Source of the DNA: Kiritimatiellota bacterium
GTDB taxonomy: Bacteria; Verrucomicrobiota; Kiritimatiellia; JAAZAB01
Direction: 5' to 3'
Length of the DNA stretch: 64,000 bases
Assembly: GCA_026398415.1 (NCBI GenBank)
Contig: JAPLSY010000086.1
Coordinates: 1 to 64,000, forward strand
Below the pieces are notes generated by a model. The model worked only from the letters and a program-made list of their open reading frames with translations. It was not told the DNA's origin and ran no database searches. Below are positions 59,604 to 64,000 of the stretch, one piece after another. How positions within the stretch are numbered: position 1 is the first letter of the stretch; each line of letters begins with the position of its first letter. The position numbers were made by a program, and so were the translations under genes.

Positions 59604-60941
59604 ATGACACAGATGGCTTCGGTCAAGGGAGCGGAAGAACGGGGTCAACCCGCCGGAGAATTCATTTCCGAGGTGGCTCGCAAAGGGATGCGGAACGCCA
59701 TCATCGGTGCCTGTTATAAGACGTTGGCTACGTCCATGTTAACCAACGGACTGTTGCTGATCTATCTGACTGCGCTGAAACTGGACGGCACGACCATTCT
59801 TGTGTTGTTGTCATTGTGCAATGGCTTGCTGGCATTTGCCCTGATTCCCTGCGCCCACCTTGCGGATGTCTACGGCAAAAGGCGAATTACCCTGTGGGGG
59901 ATTACGCTGTGCGGGATGGGGTTCGTTTTTATTCCGCTGGCCGCCTGTGTATTGCCGGGGATCGTGGTTGGGTTGTTGAGCCTGGGTATCGCGTTGCTCG
60001 GGATTGGCCAGGCGGGCCAGATGGCCCCGTGGTATGCCCTCTTGGATCCGATTGTCCCCTCCTTTTATCGCGGGCGATTTTTTGGCACGATGCGCGTAGC
60101 CTGGCAAATGTGCGCTGTGATTCTCTCCGGCCTGATTGCACTGTTGCTGCCCCGGGAGACCTCGTTGCCCTTGCTGACGGGGGTGTTGATTGTTCTCGGG
60201 TTTGCGATTCTGCCGTGGGGTATATATTTTGCGCGGATTCCTGAATTGGAGCGGGCGACGTGTACGGCCCGTGATTTGACCCGGGATTTTAGTGTCATAC
60301 TGCGAAGCAGGGGATATCTCCCGTTTTGCGCCTACTTTTTTATTATTGCTCTTTTTACCGGAGGGTGCTTGACAATGTTCAGCCTGGTAGAAAAACAGGT
60401 TTTGGGGATGGGTGACAGCAAGGTAATGCTGTTGGCCAACCTGACGATGATTGGGTCGGTGATCGGATTTTATTGCGGGGGCAAGGCGGTGGACCGGATT
60501 GGGACCAAGCCGGTCTTTTTACTTTGTCATTTCGGTTACGGGGTCTCCCTGCTTTTGTTCGTAATGCGCGACAGCCTGTTCATCGCGCCCATTTACCTGC
60601 TGGCGGCGGTCCATGTGGTGTTTGGTGGATTGACGGCGGCGGGATCGATTGCCTTTGCGACGGAGATGCTGGCATTAATCCCGGCGATGCGCAAGTCGCT
60701 TTCAACTTCAATCTGCACTACAATGAACATGGCCGGCGTGGCGCTGTCGGGACTTCTGGGTGCCTGGGGGATCCGGCTGGGTATTTTTGCCGAATCCTGG
60801 ACCTTGGCGGGCGGCTCCCGGAGTGCCTATGATGCGGTCTTGATGGTGTATGCGGTGTTAATCGTGTTGATGACCGTAACGTTGGGGTTGATCCCATCCG
60901 TGTTGGGGCGTCCCGACCTGCGCGGTGGCCCGGTGATTTAA
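59604..60941 (+). CDS. MFS transporter
   Basis: The 445-residue protein has twelve hydrophobic helices in the major facilitator plan, with the loop 2-3 signature reading DVYGKRRITLWG and the loop 8-9 copy DRIGTKPVFLLCHFGYG. Substrate unknown. Proximity to the GH78-like gene allows a sugar, but the genes are separated by an unrelated membrane protein. The 209-bp AT-rich gap before it (59395-59603) holds a ribosome site GGAGAG and presumably the promoter. Confidence 0.8.
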   Translation: MTQMASVKGAEERGQPAGEFISEVARKGMRNAIIGACYKTLATSMLTNGLLLIYLTALKLDGTTILVLLSLCNGLLAFALIPCAHLADVYGKRRITLWGITLCGMGFVFIPLAACVLPGIVVGLLSLGIALLGIGQAGQMAPWYALLDPIVPSFYRGRFFGTMRVAWQMCAVILSGLIALLLPRETSLPLLTGVLIVLGFAILPWGIYFARIPELERATCTARDLTRDFSVILRSRGYLPFCAYFFIIALFTGGCLTMFSLVEKQVLGMGDSKVMLLANLTMIGSVIGFYCGGKAVDRIGTKPVFLLCHFGYGVSLLLFVMRDSLFIAPIYLLAAVHVVFGGLTAAGSIAFATEMLALIPAMRKSLSTSICTTMNMAGVALSGLLGAWGIRLGIFAESWTLAGGSRSAYDAVLMVYAVLIVLMTVTLGLIPSVLGRPDLRGGPVI

Positions 60942-61016
60942 GGCAGGCATCCGCGCGGCCGGTTGCGCCGGGTAATGGTTGTTGTCGCCGAACGCAAGTA
61001 ATATTAACAATTCTTT

Positions 61017-62234
61017 ATGGGGTTAGTGATGAAAATTACCTTGGGCAAACGGAAGCTGTGTTTATGGTTCATGAGTTGGCTGTCAATGGCGTCGCTGGGC
61101 ATGGGCATTGAATTTATCCAAACTAACCAATACACATTGGCAACCAATGCAACGCTGCCTGCGGAGCTCTGGCTTTCGGCTGGACGCATCACGCTGGCGG
61201 GCCAGGCGCAGGATGATTTATTTCTGCTGGGGGCGTCCGATACGATGAAGTCGGATGGGACCAACGGCGTCGTTACGCTCGAGGGCGAGTGCCGGAATGA
61301 TGTCTGGGCCCTGGGTAATATCGTTGATCTGAGCGGACAAGTCCGGGATCACGCGCGGTTCCTGGCGCGGACGGTGTCGATCAGCGGCTCCATCGCGCGG
61401 GGCGCCTTGCTGATGGGGTCGGCCGTGCATTTGACCAAGACTTCGCAACTGGATGGCGATGCGTGGCTGATGGGTGAAAATCTCGTTGCGGAGGGCACCG
61501 TCCGGGGCCCATTAACATTATTTGGGCAGAACGTGACCTTGGCCGGAACGTTTGCCACCAATGTTCATGTGATGGCCCAGGATATCGTGGTCCTGCCGGG
61601 AGCCAAGATCGATGGGAATCTGGTATATCGCTCGGCAACAGAATTGATTCTGGATAAAGACGTCAAGCTGGGCGGCCGGCTGATCCGGGAACCCATGCCG
61701 TCCTCCCCGTCGGGAGGGTTTTTCTCGCCTTTGCAATCGATGGTTGTTCAACTCTGGCTTTTTGCCGCAGCCCTGTTGGTCGGCGCAATTTTTTTCTGGT
61801 TATTCCCGCAGGTTGGCCAGCAGGCGGTGGCGCATCTTGCGACGTCGTTTTGGAAATGTCTGCTGGTCGGCTTCTTTGTCCTGGCCCTGAGTCCCATGGT
61901 CTGTCTGCTGGCGGCCATTTCCCTGGTGGGCTTGCCGTTCAGCTTGCTGGTTATGACGACCCTGGGAATGTTGATGTATTTAAGCAAGCTGGTGGTGGCC
62001 GTATATATTGGACACCTTGGTTTGTTGGGGCGCTGGAATCCCCGTTTTGTCTGGGCGTTTTCCCTTGGCTTATTGTTCCTCTATGTTGGTACCAGTGCCG
62101 GGGTGGTGGGCATTATCGTCTGGTTCCTGATTGTCTGTGCGGGAACGGGTAGTCTGGTGCTGACGCTATGCGGCCGCAAACTGCCGGCGATCCTTGCCCA
62201 GTCAAGCCTTCCGGGGGGGAGCGGTTTAAGTTAA
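61017..62234 (+). CDS. bactofilin-like beta-helix protein with C-terminal membrane domain
   Basis: The ~405-residue protein begins with a signal-like segment (LCLWFMSWLSMASLGMG). A ~170-residue run of short beta-helix turns follows, such as GRITLAGQAQDDLFLLG, GNIVDLSGQVRDHARFLA and GENLVAEGTVRGPLTLFGQN. These resemble polymer-forming bactofilins. Residues ~243-395 form about five membrane helices (LWLFAAALLVGAIFFWLFP and on). The fold suggests a membrane-bound scaffold facing the periplasm. The start may be 61029. It is 75 bp after the MFS gene. Confidence 0.65.
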   Translation: MGLVMKITLGKRKLCLWFMSWLSMASLGMGIEFIQTNQYTLATNATLPAELWLSAGRITLAGQAQDDLFLLGASDTMKSDGTNGVVTLEGECRNDVWALGNIVDLSGQVRDHARFLARTVSISGSIARGALLMGSAVHLTKTSQLDGDAWLMGENLVAEGTVRGPLTLFGQNVTLAGTFATNVHVMAQDIVVLPGAKIDGNLVYRSATELILDKDVKLGGRLIREPMPSSPSGGFFSPLQSMVVQLWLFAAALLVGAIFFWLFPQVGQQAVAHLATSFWKCLLVGFFVLALSPMVCLLAAISLVGLPFSLLVMTTLGMLMYLSKLVVAVYIGHLGLLGRWNPRFVWAFSLGLLFLYVGTSAGVVGIIVWFLIVCAGTGSLVLTLCGRKLPAILAQSSLPGGSGLS

Positions 62235-62404
62235 TGCATAAAAAAACTGGAATATTACCAGCTATACAAGTGAAATGACGCGAAAAAAGAGAAAATATTT
62301 CTTTTATATTTAGCGTTCCTTTAGCGTATTTAGCTGGCGAATTCTGTGGGTTAAAAACTATGTGTAGTGCTTGGCATCCAAGGCCTGTGTTGGAGAAAGG
62401 TGCA

Positions 62405-64000
62405 ATGAATGCAAAAGATTATAATCAACAGAAAGAAAAGCCGGATTTGATCGGGAATTTTACATTCCAGCGAAAGTACCGACGTGTTGCGGAATGGGTA
62501 TGGCGCCCGCGCGATTTAGCCGCGCGGGCCACAACGGAATCCCGTGTGCAGATCGAAAAAAACCGATTTGTCTATTTCCGGAAAACTTTCGAGCTTGCCG
62601 GCAAAGTAAAACAGGCGTGTGCTGATGTCTCGGCTGACGGCCGCTACATTCTTTTCGTCAATGGACAGCGCGTCGGCCGCGGGCCAGCGCGCTGTAGCCC
62701 GGAATGGCAATCCTACGATACCTACGATCTTCGTCCGTTTCTGCGTCCCGGCCGCAATATTATCGCCGCACTCGTGCACTCATATGGCAGGGATACGGGG
62801 TGGTACGAGCTTCCGCGTTGGGAGGCGGCCTCGGCCTTCGGCTGTGGCGGCTGGTTTTTGCAGGGAGTGGTGATGGCCGGTAACGAAGTGCGTCTTGACA
62901 CCGGCGATACTTGGCGCTGTCTTTTATCCGAAGCGTGGCAACAGGATACAGTGAATGGCATAACCGGCTTTGCCGAGGAGTTAGACGCCCGTAAAATTCC
63001 CGCAGGATGGATGATGCCGGAGTTTGATGACAGCGCCTGGCCTAGGGCGCAAATTCTGCGTGTGTCCGGAATCTGGGGCAGCAATGACGTTGTGCCGTTT
63101 CCGGTCATGGCGCCGCGCGATATTCCGTTTCCAATGGAAGAAATTCATCGGCCGGCTACAGTCAGCGTCGGTGAAGTTGTAAATGTCGCGGGAACATTGG
63201 AACAAGCCTTTTCCGCGGAAATATTATTGCCTTTGTCGCAATGCCGGGTCGAAAACGTTGAGTCTATGATCAACGGCAAGGGATTCGCGGTTATCGCAAC
63301 GAGTTTTGAACGCAGTGCATCCATTGTATTCGATTTCGGCCGCACCCAGCAGGGGCGCGTTTGTTTTTCCGTTGACGGTCCGGCCGGCGCCGTGCTCGAT
63401 ATCCGCTATAGTGAGCGGCTTAAACCGGATGGCCGCGTGGAAGTTCCGCCGTGGAGCTGGGGCGATAATTCCTATGTGCAAACTCATCGTGTCATCCTGC
63501 CTGGGGGGCCATTCGACTGGGAGCAGTTCGATTTCGGCGGCTTTCGGTACGTCCAGTTTACCATTCGCGGTTGTGCCGAATCACTGCAACTCAAATGCGT
63601 CGCCGTCAATTTTACTTCCTATCCGGTCGGCGATCGCGGTCGATTTTCCTGCAGTGATCCACTGCTGGATAAAATTTACAGCATCAGCGCCTACACCTTG
63701 CAATGCTGTATGCTCGATTCCTACGAGGATTGTCCCTCGCGTGAGCAGAGCCAGTGGACCAACGATCAGTATGTGCATCTCAATGTAAACTATGCGCAAT
63801 TCGGCGATACGGCCCTGGCGCGGCGGCTGATCAGACAGGTTGGCCAATCTCAGCGTCCGGACGGACAGGTAATGATGGTCGCGCCTGGATACGTCTCGGC
63901 ACAAACTCGTCAGAATATGTCGGAATTCACCCTGCATTGGATCATGTCCTTTGCGCCATATGTTCTTTACACCGGCGATGATGCGATCCTGCGTGAATTT
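62405..64000 (+). CDS. GH78-like alpha-L-rhamnosidase, 3' end beyond window
   Basis: The open frame runs 532 codons to the window edge without stop. The N-terminal beta-sandwich parts (RYILFVNGQRVGRGPAR, YDTYDLRPFLRPGRN) are typical of alpha-L-rhamnosidases. VFDFGRTQQGRV and ILPGGPFDWEQFDFGGFRYV follow, then the start of the (alpha/alpha)6 catalytic barrel with DSYEDCPSREQSQWTNDQ, the counterpart of the catalytic CPxRDE text. It would release rhamnose from plant or microbial glycans. The upstream 170 bp has no obvious promoter beyond AT-rich DNA. Confidence 0.8.
   Translation, partial: MNAKDYNQQKEKPDLIGNFTFQRKYRRVAEWVWRPRDLAARATTESRVQIEKNRFVYFRKTFELAGKVKQACADVSADGRYILFVNGQRVGRGPARCSPEWQSYDTYDLRPFLRPGRNIIAALVHSYGRDTGWYELPRWEAASAFGCGGWFLQGVVMAGNEVRLDTGDTWRCLLSEAWQQDTVNGITGFAEELDARKIPAGWMMPEFDDSAWPRAQILRVSGIWGSNDVVPFPVMAPRDIPFPMEEIHRPATVSVGEVVNVAGTLEQAFSAEILLPLSQCRVENVESMINGKGFAVIATSFERSASIVFDFGRTQQGRVCFSVDGPAGAVLDIRYSERLKPDGRVEVPPWSWGDNSYVQTHRVILPGGPFDWEQFDFGGFRYVQFTIRGCAESLQLKCVAVNFTSYPVGDRGRFSCSDPLLDKIYSISAYTLQCCMLDSYEDCPSREQSQWTNDQYVHLNVNYAQFGDTALARRLIRQVGQSQRPDGQVMMVAPGYVSAQTRQNMSEFTLHWIMSFAPYVLYTGDDAILREF

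Overview
The window is about 64 kb of bacterial chromosome of fairly high GC. The cell is Gram-negative with lipid A: lpxA, CsgG/TolC-type outer-membrane parts and two predicted outer-membrane proteins are present. The mix of genes fits the PVC group best (Verrucomicrobiota, Kiritimatiellota or Lentisphaerota). It includes an ECF sigma module with a pseudopilin-like partner, a giant Kelch/FG-GAP surface protein, GH4 and GH78 glycosidases, an IleRS2-like IleS, type III glutamine synthetase and DksA-like coupled to LspA. The phylum call is inference; no 16S gene is present.

Layout. 1-190: the 5' half of a tRNA-Gly running off the left edge and a broken tRNA-Gly copy. 244-5959 (minus): a CsgG-like lipoprotein-type gene, TolC-like, MacA-like and MacB. 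6162-11030: a 1622-residue mosaic surface protein. 11184-15223: ileS and an AsmA-like protein. 15244-20135 (minus): a nucleoside transporter, two membrane-anchored unknowns, an anti-sigma-like gene and an ECF sigma factor. 20404-23047: a GH4 glycosidase and a convergent radical SAM gene. 23048-23900: a gene-free, repeat-rich stretch. 23901-45261 is a nitrogen superlocus: a KaiC-like/GAF/sigma54-activator fusion, an outer-membrane protein behind a good -24/-12 promoter, amt, a PII protein, glnA (type III), gltB, gltD, then the glutamine-consuming enzymes purF, pyrG, carB and carA. 45349-49374: murI, dksA-like, lspA, miaA, lpxA. 49425-53554 (minus): glycosyltransferase, PlsC-like acyltransferase and MMPL/RND exporter. 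54027-59394 (minus): outer-membrane protein, cardiolipin synthase, rluD, lgt and an M20 peptidase. 59604-64000: MFS transporter, a bactofilin-like membrane protein and a GH78-like alpha-L-rhamnosidase cut by the window end.

How the genes work together. The central block takes up ammonium (Amt/PII), fixes it into glutamine and glutamate (GS/GOGAT), and spends glutamine amide nitrogen on purines, CTP and carbamoyl phosphate. The regulator upstream is the obvious candidate controller.

The most unusual content is in the repeats. (1) Degenerate 7-bp periodic arrays sit at gene borders and enter genes as N-terminal, C-terminal or internal additions (surface protein, pyrG, miaA, lgt, rluD). (2) Small GC-rich palindromes are inserted in a tRNA-Gly copy, in frame in gltD with a 5-bp flanking duplication, and inside the heptad arrays. 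(3) A roughly 160-200 bp long-inverted-repeat element occurs three times. (4) In-frame 18-bp minisatellites occur in ileS and gltB. Together they suggest very active insertion of small sequences tolerated inside essential genes.
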